Origin: Phaeodactylum tricornutum CCAP 1055/1
Taxonomy: Eukaryota > Bacillariophyta > Bacillariophyceae > Surirellales > Neidiaceae
Direction: 5' to 3'
Length of the DNA stretch: 46,242 bases
Assembly (NCBI RefSeq): GCF_000150955.2
Contig: NW_002238037.1
Span: forward strand, 1 to 46,242
The position numbers and the translations under genes are program-made. Of the stretch, positions 37,701-46,242 are shown one piece after another. How positions within the stretch are numbered: the stretch's first letter is position 1; each line of letters opens with the position of its first letter. The notes beneath the pieces are model-generated. The model searched no databases. It was not told where the DNA came from and saw nothing but the letters and a program-made list of their open reading frames with translations.

Positions 37701-37840
37701 AAATTCTTAACGGTAGTACTCCTGATATTAGCGTACTCCTTCAATTCCATTTCTGGGAACCGATCTTCTACCGACTTGAAGACCCTACTTTTCCTTCCGA
37801 CGGAACTGAAAAAAAAGGGCCACTTTGTTGGAATTGCTGA
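34775..37840 (+). CDS. Gag-protease-integrase ORF of copy 2 (1021 aa)
   Basis: Same organisation as 17232-20297: gag, protease motif LIDRGANGGLAG, and integrase with D/D/E residues in VATDTIW, ISDRAK and NYAERRI. Differences from copy 1 include E to V near 34965 (VPSVGDATP), P to T near 36547 (NDHTLPDL) and W to R near 37035 (FVHRSTAID). The frame ends at the same place, after the eight-A run at 37809-37816. Confidence 0.85.
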   Translation: MVTATRTMSDASAFAHLLDTVLALPATSPIRSSLVLHELDDLDRLLSIFEGQIETLEYLPVPSVGDATPVPIKLRMGHQQLLRYLLLWIRQLSHDKGGSLSNYELISLMKEDFSLFRRSPSIHLSNAVPTPSSQSSTPSTMVGNSSRSAVADFKRGVKRDKTHYPVLKDDRYWDNFYRTFVVTAVSHNVDNVLDPAYSPTNTDEILLFREQKKFVYSALEHCLQTDMGKNIVREHAFDFDAQTVFAKVVKHYTESTPAKISSGTTLSYLTSAKYGSSWTGTAEGFILHWKNHLRIYNDTVPVTEKLPPQLCLSLLESSVRDVSELRQVNTTANLDLAKGGSPINYENYLSLLLAAATLYDKGNNFSNSRSPKSKRSAFVTETTFPDDEYGVNYDIDLSPSILYEANTHNRRAGDQNRDRQSNVNRERPYIPREMWDKLSDDAKEILRGMSSPKEGNASANSKSSSAFHANSHSLTDTGHPSSTDESLHENDNDKFHDCGNDTELLAHLTDRSSNMANGDIRKVLASASSYKQNSKNSLQSNMLEYSISRHSVAETTSSLIDRGANGGLAGSDVKILNKTGRSASITGINDHTLPDLDIVTAAGLVESQHGPIIVILHQYAHHGKGKTIHSSAQLEYYKNIVEDRSRVLGGKQRIITLDDYVIPLHVRQGLAYMDMRPPSDAEFDTLPHVVLTSDVDWDPSIIDNEIDLVTDWHDATQDLPSDPYVEPRFNSTGEHQHRHVATFDIFSSSDFVHRSTAIDNILSSNQHDMTRNSHNYEALRPCLGWVSANTVQKTIMATTQFACEVYNAPMRKHFKSRFPALNVHRRNEAVATDTIWSDTPAVDNGAKFAQLFVGRRSLVTDIYPMKTDKEFVNALEDNIRHRGAMDKLISDRAKAEISKKVSDITRAYHIDQWQSKPNHQHQNYAERRIATVEANANNFLNKTGAPNSTWLLCVSYICYLFNHLAHESLHDRTPLEILNGSTPDISVLLQFHFWEPIFYRLEDPTFPSDGTEKKGPLCWNC

Positions 37841-40517
37841 TTCCGTTGGTGATGCTCTTACCTACAAGGTACTCACCAATGACTCCCACAAGATCCTTCT
37901 CCGATCTAGTGTTCGCTCTGCGTTGAAACCTAGTGAAAGCAATTTGCGTCTTGAGCCACATGAAGGGGAGAGTCCTCCTAAGCCCATCAACTTCATTAAG
38001 TCGCGCAGAACTGAGGACGGAAATTCTTATGCCATCCACACGCTACCTGGTTTCACCCCGGACGATCTCATCGGACGCACCTTTTTAACCGATACCCAGG
38101 ACAATGGGGAGCGTTTTCGTGCATGTATTGCCAGAAAAATTCTTGATCCTGACAAACCACATGACATCCAATTTCTCGTTGAAATCAATGACGGTGAACA
38201 CGATGAAATCATCGCCTACAACGAAATTCTAGATAAAGTCGAGACCGACCTAGAAAAGGAATTGACTGATACTGATCGGCAATGGAAGTTTAAAGACATT
38301 GTGGCACACCAAGGACCCCTTCAAACCACAGACATTAACTATAAAGGTTCTAAGTTTAATGTTTTGGTAAACTGGGAAACTGGAGAGTCTAGCTATGAAC
38401 CTCTAGACGTTATACGTGCCGACGATCCTATTACTTGCGCAGCCTATGCTAAACGTCAAGGTTTGCTGGATACCCCGGGTTGGAAACAGTTCAAACAACT
38501 TGTCAACCGCCAGAAGAAGTTCCAACGCCTTGTAAACCAAAGCCGCACACACTCTATCCGTCGTGTACCTACCTACAAATTTGGGTACCAGATCCCTCGC
38601 GACCATCTTAACGCTGTTGATATCGACAGGCGTAATGGCAACACTAAATGGCAGGATGCTGAGAGTATAGAGCGTACACAGCTTCATGAATACAATACCT
38701 TTGTCGACAAAGGTAAAGCTATTCTAAATGGTAAACATGTTTCGAACGTGCCACAAGGGTACAGGAAGATCAGAATTCACACGGTCTACGATGTCAAACA
38801 TGATGGCAGGCACAAGGCTCGTATGGTTGCTGGAGGTCACCTTACCCCCGTGCCTCCTGAGAGCGTCTACTCTGGAGTCGTGTCACTTCGAAGCCTCCGT
38901 ATTGTTGTGTTCCTGGCCGAGCTAAATAACTTGAGGCTATGGGGAGCTGAAATTGGGAATGCCTATCTTGAAGCCAAAACCCAAGAGAAAGTCTTTGTTG
39001 TTGCCGGACCGGAGTTCGGAGACCTCAACGGTCACATCCTTGTCATCAACAAGGCCCTTTACGGTCTACGTAGTAGTGGACTTCGTTGGCATGAGAGGTT
39101 CGCCGACACACTTCGCGACATGGGTTTTACACCCAGCAAGGCCGACTCCGATGTTTGGATGCGACCCAGTCAAGGCGTCTACGAGTATATTGCCGTCTAC
39201 GTCGACAACATTGCCGTCGCAGCACATGACCCCGGTAGTATTGTTGAACAACTTAAAAGTGTCCACAAGTACAAGCTCAAAGGTGTTGGACCACTGGAGT
39301 ACCACCTAGGTTGTACGTTTGAGCGAGACAAAGATGGAACCTTGTCTTACCACCCCCGGAAGTATATCGCGCGTATGATGGAGCAGTACGAACGTATGTA
39401 CGGCGAGTCACCCAAACAGTATGTTTCACCGTTGGATAAAGGTGACCATCCTGAGTTAGACTCCACTCCCGAACTAAACGAAGATGGTATCAAGCAATAT
39501 CAGTCGTTGATTGGGAGTTTACAATGGCTTATCACCCTAGGGCGATTTGATATTGCTACGGCTGTGATGACCATGGCTCGATTCCGTGTTGCGCCTCAAG
39601 AAGGCCACCTTGATCGCCTTAAGCGTATGTACGGATACCTTCGTAAGATGAAGGCAGGAGCAATCCGTGTGCGCACCGATCAGCCCAACTACGTTGAGCT
39701 ACCGGACCGAAGCAACGAATGGGCCCGTTCCATCTACGGAAATGTGGAAGAACTTGTTCCTCACGATGCCCCTACGGCTTTGGGAAAGGCCGTTGTCTTA
39801 ACCACCTACGTTGACGCAAACCTATATCATGATATGATTACAGGTCGTTCAGTCACCGGTATCCTCCACCTCATAAACCAAACCCCTTTTGAATGGTTTT
39901 CGAAACGACAGGCTACCGTCGAGACTGCTACCTACGGATCAGAATTTGTGGCTGCACGTATTGCAGTTGAACAAATCATTGATGTGCGCATTACAATGAG
40001 GTACCTAGGAGTCACAGTTAAGGGCAAGACTATTATGTTTGGAGATAACCAATCGGTTATCACAAGTTCTACGGAGTCCCAATCACCGATCAACAAACGG
40101 CACAACGCTTTGTCCTACCATCGAGTCCGCGAGGCAATTGCTGCTGGCATTGTGGATTTCCAAAAGATTTTGGGAGCCAACAATCCTGCCGATGTACTCA
40201 GCAAGCATTGGGGTTTCCAGCAGGCATGGCCTCTTCTTAAGCCTATACTATTCTGGCATGGCGATACATCTGATTGTGATACCAAGGCCTTGAAGGATAC
40301 AACACAGACCGATGGGGAGTGTCACGGTATAGTACCATGCGACATGTCTCCTAGTGATGTCCGTCCTCTAGACGTCAAGACGGTGAACGGCGGTTGGAGT
40401 GTTCATAAGGGAGAAGTGAGTCGTATGGAAGTTAACTCGGTCTTATTGCATGAAATTCCTATATACAATGATGTATCGTGCGTTGGAGAGAACGCGACTG
40501 AACATGTCGTGTTCTGA
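37815..40517 (+). CDS. RT-RNase H part of copy 2 pol (frame-shifted)
   Basis: As in copy 1: linker, RT with GAEIGNAYLEA (E at 38949) and YVDN (N at 39207), and intact RNase H residues. R to Q near 39597 (VAPQEGH) and N to K near 40379 (DVKTV, inside the LTR) distinguish it from copy 1. It ends 66 codons into the 3' LTR. Confidence 0.85.
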   Translation, partial: KGHFVGIADSVGDALTYKVLTNDSHKILLRSSVRSALKPSESNLRLEPHEGESPPKPINFIKSRRTEDGNSYAIHTLPGFTPDDLIGRTFLTDTQDNGERFRACIARKILDPDKPHDIQFLVEINDGEHDEIIAYNEILDKVETDLEKELTDTDRQWKFKDIVAHQGPLQTTDINYKGSKFNVLVNWETGESSYEPLDVIRADDPITCAAYAKRQGLLDTPGWKQFKQLVNRQKKFQRLVNQSRTHSIRRVPTYKFGYQIPRDHLNAVDIDRRNGNTKWQDAESIERTQLHEYNTFVDKGKAILNGKHVSNVPQGYRKIRIHTVYDVKHDGRHKARMVAGGHLTPVPPESVYSGVVSLRSLRIVVFLAELNNLRLWGAEIGNAYLEAKTQEKVFVVAGPEFGDLNGHILVINKALYGLRSSGLRWHERFADTLRDMGFTPSKADSDVWMRPSQGVYEYIAVYVDNIAVAAHDPGSIVEQLKSVHKYKLKGVGPLEYHLGCTFERDKDGTLSYHPRKYIARMMEQYERMYGESPKQYVSPLDKGDHPELDSTPELNEDGIKQYQSLIGSLQWLITLGRFDIATAVMTMARFRVAPQEGHLDRLKRMYGYLRKMKAGAIRVRTDQPNYVELPDRSNEWARSIYGNVEELVPHDAPTALGKAVVLTTYVDANLYHDMITGRSVTGILHLINQTPFEWFSKRQATVETATYGSEFVAARIAVEQIIDVRITMRYLGVTVKGKTIMFGDNQSVITSSTESQSPINKRHNALSYHRVREAIAAGIVDFQKILGANNPADVLSKHWGFQQAWPLLKPILFWHGDTSDCDTKALKDTTQTDGECHGIVPCDMSPSDVRPLDVKTVNGGWSVHKGEVSRMEVNSVLLHEIPIYNDVSCVGENATEHVVF

Positions 40518-40999
40518 CAGTGGCAACGGAGTGGGACTGACAATACTTATTGCCCGACTAACGGATGTAAATGGATGCGCTCCATTTCCCGCGGCATGCA
40601 TGTTATGAAAGGTATTTCCGGTTCCACTATAAGTATATGTGAGCGCGCGTCATGGTATAAGGATACTATGATGGAAGAAAGATATTTGTGTACGTTTGAG
40701 TTTGTTCCTCAGGTTTTGTTGTATCTTGGCAAATCGGAGGAGCAACAAGAATTAGTTTATAGCACTAATTCTTCAATCATTGTTTTATAAGTTCTTTGAT
40801 CCGCATTGCTAGTTTACGCATAGGTCCTCGTATCCGCTGCCTAACCCAAGGGGAGCGTCGCCAACAAGTAGAGTTTTACAGTCCCTAAGTCCCTTAGGTG
40901 TATCGCCGGTCGTTTGTAATAACGCCCTCTCTTGTTTACCAGGCTCTGTTCCTAACAGCGCTTCTGTCCATACGGTGTACATTGGTGTATATCGTAACA
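40320..40999 (+). repeat. 3' LTR of copy 2
   Basis: 680 bp, followed by TACCC (41000-41004). Confidence 0.92.
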
Positions 41000-41004
41000 T
41001 ACCC
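41000..41004 (+). repeat. Target-site duplication, right (TACCC)
   Basis: Matches 33350-33354. Confidence 0.9.
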
Positions 41005-41660
41005 ATTGCCCACGCCAAATAAGTGGAATAAGTGTTTAAAGCAATTTCTCACTGTTCCAGTACAGTCATGTGGTACGTCAACGTTACCAAGCCGTGACGG
41101 ACTCCAACATTACCGTGGTCAACTTTCACGTGCCGACGGAGAAACGCAGTCTTATTGAAGAATTTTTCTGCGACGCGTTACACGGGATGGCTCCACACGC
41201 TTGCCGCGCCGCCATGGTGTACGCACCAACCAAGATCAATGCGCAATACTCATTGGACGCCGACTTTGTCTTGGCCCGAGCCTTGACAACAAATTGAAGT
41301 CCATTGGTCAATCAAACCGACGACGCAAGTATACCAAACACGGTAAAGGACACACAGGTCTACCAGTGCAATGCTTGTTGGACAATACCCAAGGCTACGC
41401 TTGGAATTGTACACAAGAATGGTTTCCCTTCAACCAATGGCCACAGAGGCAAGGCTTTGTATAGTTGTTCCCTTGGTTCCGACACATGTTCCAGTAGAGA
41501 TTTGGTGGTGTGGACGGCATAGCTGTAATAGTGTATTGGCAAGTTGCCTTGGCCTGGCAGAAATATTGTGCGGGGAGTTTTGTCGGTGGTATGATCACGG
41601 CTTACAGACTAGTGAAGAACGCCTGTATTGTTTAATGTAAATCAGTAATTGTAAGTAAAA
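41005..41660 (+). pseudogene. Decayed coding-like DNA
   Basis: One plus-strand frame (about 41079-41294) reads TDSNITVVNFHVPTEKRSLI, then EEFFCDALHG and KINAQYSLDADFVLARAL before a stop. Further protein-like pieces lie in other frames up to 41640 (NACWTIPKATLGIVHKNG, and KHGKGHTGLPVQCLLDNT in another frame). It could be an old gene or transposase broken by frameshifts. I cannot name the family. It is the right-hand continuation of the site into which copy 2 inserted. Confidence 0.35.
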
Positions 41661-41665
41661 TTATT

Positions 41666-42019
41666 TCATTTCCTTTGTAAGTTTGGTTTCTTCCTCTTCT
41701 TTGGACTGTAGCTTGGCTTCAATCTTAGACCTACACGTTCCTTTGTAATGGCTGGTCCTATAGTGTAATCCATCTTCCCAGCCCTTTTTGCAACATTGGC
41801 TTGTACCTTTTCCAATGCTTCTTGCATAGCTATATTCATTGACTCAGCAGCTTCCATATCAAATCCTGCCAGCTTGGACATTTCCTGGTAGAAATGGAAA
41901 TTGTGCACAGAAGCACTTGAGCCAAACATTCTTTTTGTAGAAGATATGCTTTCTGTTGTCACTGCCTGTGTATCATCAAAACAATCCGAATTTTGCGAAT
42001 TTGTGGAAGTTTCATGCAA
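41666..42019 (-). pseudogene. ORF fragment with basic C-terminus, possibly transposase-derived
   Basis: 117 open codons on the minus strand with an acidic/polar start (HETSTNSQNSDCFDDTQAV), a helical middle (SMNIAMQEALEKVQANVAKR) and a basic tail (LKPSYSPKKRKKPNLQRK). The reading continues upstream in the same direction (NMYFSSGMVQESTSLSREHAF, about 42030-42090) across a stop. The layout resembles the tail of a transposase or DNA-binding protein, but the family is not recognised. Confidence 0.35.
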
Positions 42020-42250
42020 TGAATCCTAGAATGCATGCTCTCTGGACAGGCTTGTTGATTCTTGCACCATTCCACTCGAAAAATACATATTTGTGGTATT
42101 TTTGGTCCCACTCAAATCAGCTCCAGTTGTTTGCGAAGACACTGCCCATTGATTAAAATCTCGTATGACAGGGGGCTTGTACGGAAGCGAAGTTTCGAAA
42201 AAATTTGACCCTTTTTTACCTTTTCCGATCACCCACTGACCACTATCAAC

Positions 42251-42587
42251 AATATTGACTGCAATTACAGACTCCGGGGCCCGCGCTCGCCTTTCGGCAC
42301 GAAAGACCAAGCGGCACACTACAGGACCGTACGTTGTCAACGCAAAGTAAACAGAGGCGATCAAAAGATACAAACACATCAATCCTTGCACCAAAACTTC
42401 ATTGTACAAAAAGTAAGCAACACCAGCATGTACTTGATCATGATAAATGCTTTGTGCAACGGCTGTGCCTGCTCGGCAGTGAACAGACTTGAGAAAGAAA
42501 CGGGTAAAAGAACGTTTCCTCAACGACGTTTTAGGAGTCCCATGAAAGGATTTGATTCTTATGATTTCTGGCCATACAATGTTCCCC
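42251..42587 (-). repeat. Inverted third copy of the 340-bp flank repeat
   Basis: Reverse complement of 32906-33243 (and of the matching part of 15265-15810), with a few differences (for example TTTTCGTACAATG versus TTTTTGTACAATG). Similarity ends sharply on both sides, so this is a short dispersed repeat older than the retroelement insertion. Both strands keep frames of over 90 codons, so the coding strand, if any, is unclear. Confidence 0.8.
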
Positions 42588-42663
42588 ACTCCAATCACGA
42601 ATCTTGTTTTTGGGTGTCACACATGTTGAAAAAAGATCAACGACCAAATCCACAGTTTACCTT

Positions 42664-42860
42664 ACCCACTGTGAGTGAGTAGAAAACTGCAACGATAACG
42701 GGCTAGAATCGTCTAAGGAACCGAAAGGATCCCGCATACTTTCGTAGACGACCAAAGGCGTAAAACACAAGATTATAGACTTATCTGATAGACTTAGGGA
42801 TATGAACCCCTCATGTACCTCTTGACGTAGGGGTTTTCTAGTCCCCACACATCGAAACCA
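42664..42860 (-). repeat. Probable 3' LTR (or part) of the right-edge copia element
   Basis: On the minus strand it starts TGTGTGGGGACTAG and may end TTTTCTACTCACTCACA. It lies about 190 bp past the pol stop, and related sequence occurs at 26787-26952. Boundaries are inferred from TG...CA ends and the shared block, since no second LTR lies in the window. Confidence 0.45.
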
Positions 42861-43046
42861 TAAACATAGACATGGACATGGAGAGATGTGTCCCCTCAAA
42901 ACCACTATGGGAAAAATAGGGATCCACAACTTGTAAATAAAAAAACTTCGACACTGCATGCAATGACATGTAGTACTGCAAATGCAATTTGTTCCGATAC
43001 TGGCTTCATTGAAACGGGAAAGTCGGCAAACCCTTCTTCACTTGAA

Positions 43047-44996
43047 TCAATATAAAATTTGACGCATAAGATTCTGTCGTACTGGGGCTGACTGAACCTT
43101 TGTTAGCGCATCGGCTAAGTTTGTCTCCGACGGCTCATAAGCAATCTTGATAACTCCCATTGCGACATTCTCTCGTACAAAGTGATATGCAATAGCATTA
43201 CTCTTCTTCTTCAACATTGATTCCGGCGCTGTAGTATTGTGTACCACCGACAAATTGTCGCACAAAACTCTAGCCGGACCATCAATCGGAATTCCCATCA
43301 TCCGTAACTTATACCTCAAACCCTGAATCATCTCCGTAGCAATCTTTAACGCAACAAACTCACTTCCAAACGAAGACATTTCGACTGAATTCTGACGCTT
43401 CAAAAACCACATAATCGGAGCACGATTAAGATAGATCAAAACACCTGTTCGTGAACGACGAGTGACTTTGTCTCCAGCATGGTCAGCGTCAACAAAAGCA
43501 GTAATCTCCACAGCTCTACCACGTGGCTTCGGAGCATTCGGCGGAATAAGTTCCTTCACATTACCATAAAAGTCCGTCCAATCTGCACCATCTATAAAAT
43601 GGTTCTCAATATCAGCATACGAATCATCAAACACGAGTCGTGACCTGTTGTAAGATTTCAAATAAGCAAAAATATGAAGAACAGCACTCAAGTGTCCTTC
43701 TCTTGGCATTGCGAGAAATGATGAGAGCATAGATACTTCACACATAATATCAATTCGACCAATTTCAACTGCCCATCTCAAAACACCAATCTGGGACTGA
43801 AAATAGTTAGCACGCTCTGCATTCAACAAAGGTGAAACATCCAGTTCTGGTCGATATTTCGTCGACATTGGCGACGACACTTTGTTAGGCAAACCTCTTT
43901 TGATTTCGTCCAAATCTTTCTCAACATTTGCGACAGCTTGTTTCACATAATTTGTCGAACTCATAGACCATCGCGGTTTGTCTGGCTTATCGGGAAGTGA
44001 AAAGTGTCCAAGATTCGCTCCCAAATAAGTATCCGGTGTCTTAATGGATTCCGGTTTAAGCTTGAAATGTTTTCCGATAGTATCCAAGATACTCTTCGGA
44101 TCATGACTGATACATAGGAAATCATCCGTGTAAATAAGTACATACTCATAAAATTCGAGACCACCTTCATTCTGAAATGGTCTTAACCAAACATCTGGAT
44201 CTGCAATACAAGAGGTAAACATTAATTCTTCCATTGTTGCAGCTAAGTGAGCACGCCATGCGGCTCCACTTGACTTCAAACCATACAACGCTCGAATGGT
44301 AATTGCATAACGACCTTCCGTCGAATTCCCAAATTCTGGACCACATGTCGTATATACCTTTTCTCGAACTGGGGCATTCAAATATGCATTTTGTGCATCA
44401 GCACCAAGTATTTGCATCGAATTCAACGCTGCAATAAGCAATGCAATTCGAACACTGTGCCTGGAAACAACACTAGCATAAGTAATCGAACTCGGCGGAT
44501 CTGTAACGTGTCCCCTGGCGACGAATCTGGCTTTGCGAGTGAAGTCCATTTTGATATCAAAAATCATATGACAGGGTATCCAAGTGTAACCAACTGGTTT
44601 CGACGCATTGGGTTCAAGAACTTTGAATGCTGGCATAACATTTTTCATCTCTTTTCTGATTGCATCCAACCATGTAGAAGTGTTAGTATCACAATCAATC
44701 TCGAGAGCTTCCTTTACCGATTTCGGCATACGAATACCGAATTTGTGAGTCCGTTTCAGGTATCTGGCCTTTACCGCTGAAATAATTCGCTCTCGTTTCC
44801 GTAATACGTCCGGTACCCACCAGGCAAAAGCTGGTTCATGGACTAACTTGTTCGCAACAGCATATTCGGCGACGTCAACAGGATTCGATTCTTTCAGGTC
44901 TTTCAAGGGAATCCATGTATTTGATCCGTCTTTCCATGGAAGTAACAGTTGCCAACCTTTTGTTGTTCGACGCATTTGTTTTACACCACGTTTGTC
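43047..44996 (-). pseudogene. RT-RNase H region of the fourth copia element
   Basis: RT has the expected catalytic residues: GADAQNAYLNA (motif A) and YTDD (YEYVLIYTDDFLC). RNase H shows FVDADHAGD, FGSEFVALK, LCDNLSVV and NLADALTKV. The frame is open for over 640 codons to a stop at 43047. At its N-terminal side the frame actually continues upstream (DDLYYTDKRGVKQMRRTTKG) and joins the preceding piece by a frameshift near 44985-45030, so the polyprotein is broken. Confidence 0.88.
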
Positions 44997-45811
44997 TGTA
45001 TAATACAGATCGTCAGCAGCAACCGCCGATCCGTCTTTTCAGTGATCAACAATTCATCCATTAAAAGATAACAACGACCCTTGTCATCAACCTGTGAATA
45101 AAGATGCTCAGCAATAACATTAGCTGCGTATTCCTGTACGTTACCATCTGGAAATTGAACTTCTAAGATGCGAGTGTCCAACACTGGATCAGGATTCGAC
45201 CTCCCGATTGGATTACCATCTCGATCTTTCTTTTGCCCAATTATTCGACCAGCACCAATATGATCATGTCTTGGTATCATTACTTCAGCATTGATATACT
45301 CATTAAAAGCTTCGTGATTGTAGTCGTCTGCTTGTGGCATCGTTTCCTGGTCCCCTGTATAATGGTCCGAATACGTCTCGAACTCACTGGGTTCCACCTC
45401 GAAAACATAAGTATTTTTAATACGATCATCTTCGTTCATAACCAAACGAACATTCTTCTCAAAACTCTCTTGAAGCAACTTCACCTGTTGAGAATTAAGA
45501 TCACTTGTCGAAAGTGGGGAGTAAGTAGTTCGCGAAATAATTTGCGAATTTCTGGCAAGTATACAAGCACACATCGCATCACCTATATCGTGAGCAGGTC
45601 CGAGCCAGCGACCAAGTTTCCGCTTATCTTCTGGAAAGTCAACTGGATCCATATACCATACCCAATCATACCATGCAAACTCGCATAAGTGACTAATATC
45701 CGTTGTATCTCCCGATACTGCTGTATTCGGGACGTCGTCGTTCAATGCGTAAATATTATGCGCAATTGACGATCGAATCAAACATTGCAACTCCAAGCAA
45801 ATATCCCACAA
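44981..45811 (-). pseudogene. Integrase C-terminal and linker region of the fourth copia element
   Basis: Reads WYDWVWYMDPVDFPEDKRKL, then GRWLGPAHDIGDAMCACIL and further RNPDPVLDTRILEVQFPDGN-type linker sequence (IGRSNPDPVLDTRILEVQF). The frame continues from the integrase core through a single TGA (45809-45814 region) and leaves frame before the RT. Confidence 0.8.
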
Positions 45812-46242
45812 TCATACAGATGCCTGCGATTTTGACATCGCTGTATTTGTCATACGCTTCAATGCTTTGATTGCGGTTTCTGCTCGATTCAACCACGGTG
45901 AATATGGCTCAATTTCTTTAGCATGAGCTCCTGCAGCACGAACCTTTCGTCTGAACTCTCCTTGAACTAATTCTTTGGCACCATCTGAAATAATTTCAGC
46001 TGGAACTCCCTCACGATGAAATAACAAATCCAACGTATCATGAGCCTGACCTTTCGACTTCATTGGGTAAGCACGTGTCCAGTCAACATCGTTCACATAA
46101 ATTTGAGCACAAGAATTTCCTCGAGACGAGACGACATTCAAAAACATTGTATCCGTATATAAACTCGTGCTCAAGTGACGATATCTCAACTGTGCAGTGA
46201 CTGGTTTCACTCTCTTTGCTAACAAGCAACTGGCAATGTCTT
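45812..46242 (-). pseudogene. Integrase core, partial at the right edge
   Basis: Open to the window end. Reads LRYRHLSTSLYTDTMF, NVVSSRGNSCAQIYVNDVDW, EIISDGAKELVQGEFRRKV and EIEPYSPWLNRAETAIKAL, with the first D in LYTDTMF, the second D in ISDGAK and E in NRAETAIK. It ends at a stop after MSKSQASV. The gag and protease parts should lie to the right of the window. Confidence 0.85.

Larger units (their letters stand above)
33355..40999 (+). mobile_element. Copia-like LTR retrotransposon, copy 2
   Basis: Complete element with 680-bp LTRs (33355-34034 and 40320-40999), polypurine tract GATGGGGAG and perfect 5-bp target duplication TACCC. The two LTRs differ at only a few positions (for example GTCAACACGG versus GTCAAGACGG, and CCAACGAGT versus CCAACAAGT), so insertion is recent. 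It differs from copy 1 by scattered substitutions (E/V, P/T, W/R, R/Q and N/K replacements in the proteins). It shares the A8 frameshift and the altered RT residues. Confidence 0.95.
43047..46242 (-). mobile_element. Fourth copia-like retroelement, 3' part, running off the right edge
   Basis: Minus-strand integrase, linker, RT and RNase H in three consecutive open pieces, broken by one stop and one frameshift. It is a different lineage from copies 1 and 2 and related to the fragment at 6870-7190. Confidence 0.88.

Noticed and set aside
1-46242. tRNA or rRNA genes
   Set aside because: No cloverleaf-like or rRNA-like stretch was recognised by eye. A covariance search would be needed to exclude a tRNA.

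Overview
The window reads as nuclear DNA of a diatom, most likely a pennate species such as Phaeodactylum tricornutum. The signs are several Ty1/copia retroelements of the diatom (CoDi-like) type, compact intron-less genes, and an aminodeoxychorismate synthase whose N-terminus looks like a secretory signal followed by a plastid transit stretch. The assignment is inferred from protein features; no database was searched. Most of the window is repeats. Only two genes are confidently identified host genes: aminodeoxychorismate synthase (27546-30557, +) and the Rab geranylgeranyltransferase alpha subunit (31454-32575, -). Two single-exon membrane-protein ORFs of unknown function lie on the minus strand (5190-6251 and 10466-12091). 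A large minus-strand ORF with zinc fingers runs off the left edge (1-2087).

Layout. 1-2087: zinc-finger protein, partial, broken once at a 7-base run. 2100-3900: decayed coding-like DNA. 3914-5194 and 7627-10352: chains of short repeats, called families A to D here. They differ in sequence but share one 3' design: direct repeats of a short unit, a reverse complement of the unit head, a pyrimidine tract, and CTTAGG. A 63-bp tandem repeat with telomere-like CCCTAA motifs lies at 8197-8316. 12092-15264: intergenic DNA, a stray C-terminal piece of a DDX3/Ded1-type RNA helicase, more repeats, and a 77-bp retroelement gag fragment.

15265-23456 and 32809-40999 are two almost identical blocks of about 8.2 kb. 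Each holds 546 bp of flank plus one complete copia-like element with 680-bp LTRs. Only the right-hand block has matching 5-bp target duplications (TACCC). The left-hand block has TACCC on one side and AATGG on the other, and its right end sits inside a third, opposite-strand copia element (23457-26065). The left block therefore looks like a segmental copy or recombination product, not a simple insertion. Both elements share an extra base in an A run that splits gag-integrase from reverse transcriptase (RT). Both also have E and N where copia RTs normally carry catalytic D residues.

26446-27010 holds an unclassified repeat and a large fold-back structure. 27546-32575 is the host-gene island. 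The last 65 codons or so and the 3' flank of the synthase gene are tandemly duplicated (437 bp). 41005-42660 is decayed repeat DNA, and 42664-46242 is the 3' part of a fourth, decayed copia element on the minus strand that runs off the right edge.

Best candidates for something undescribed: the CTTAGG-ended modular repeats, whose stem bases change in compensating pairs between families, and the zinc-finger ORF at the left edge, which resembles proteins associated with RecQ-like helicases in fungi.
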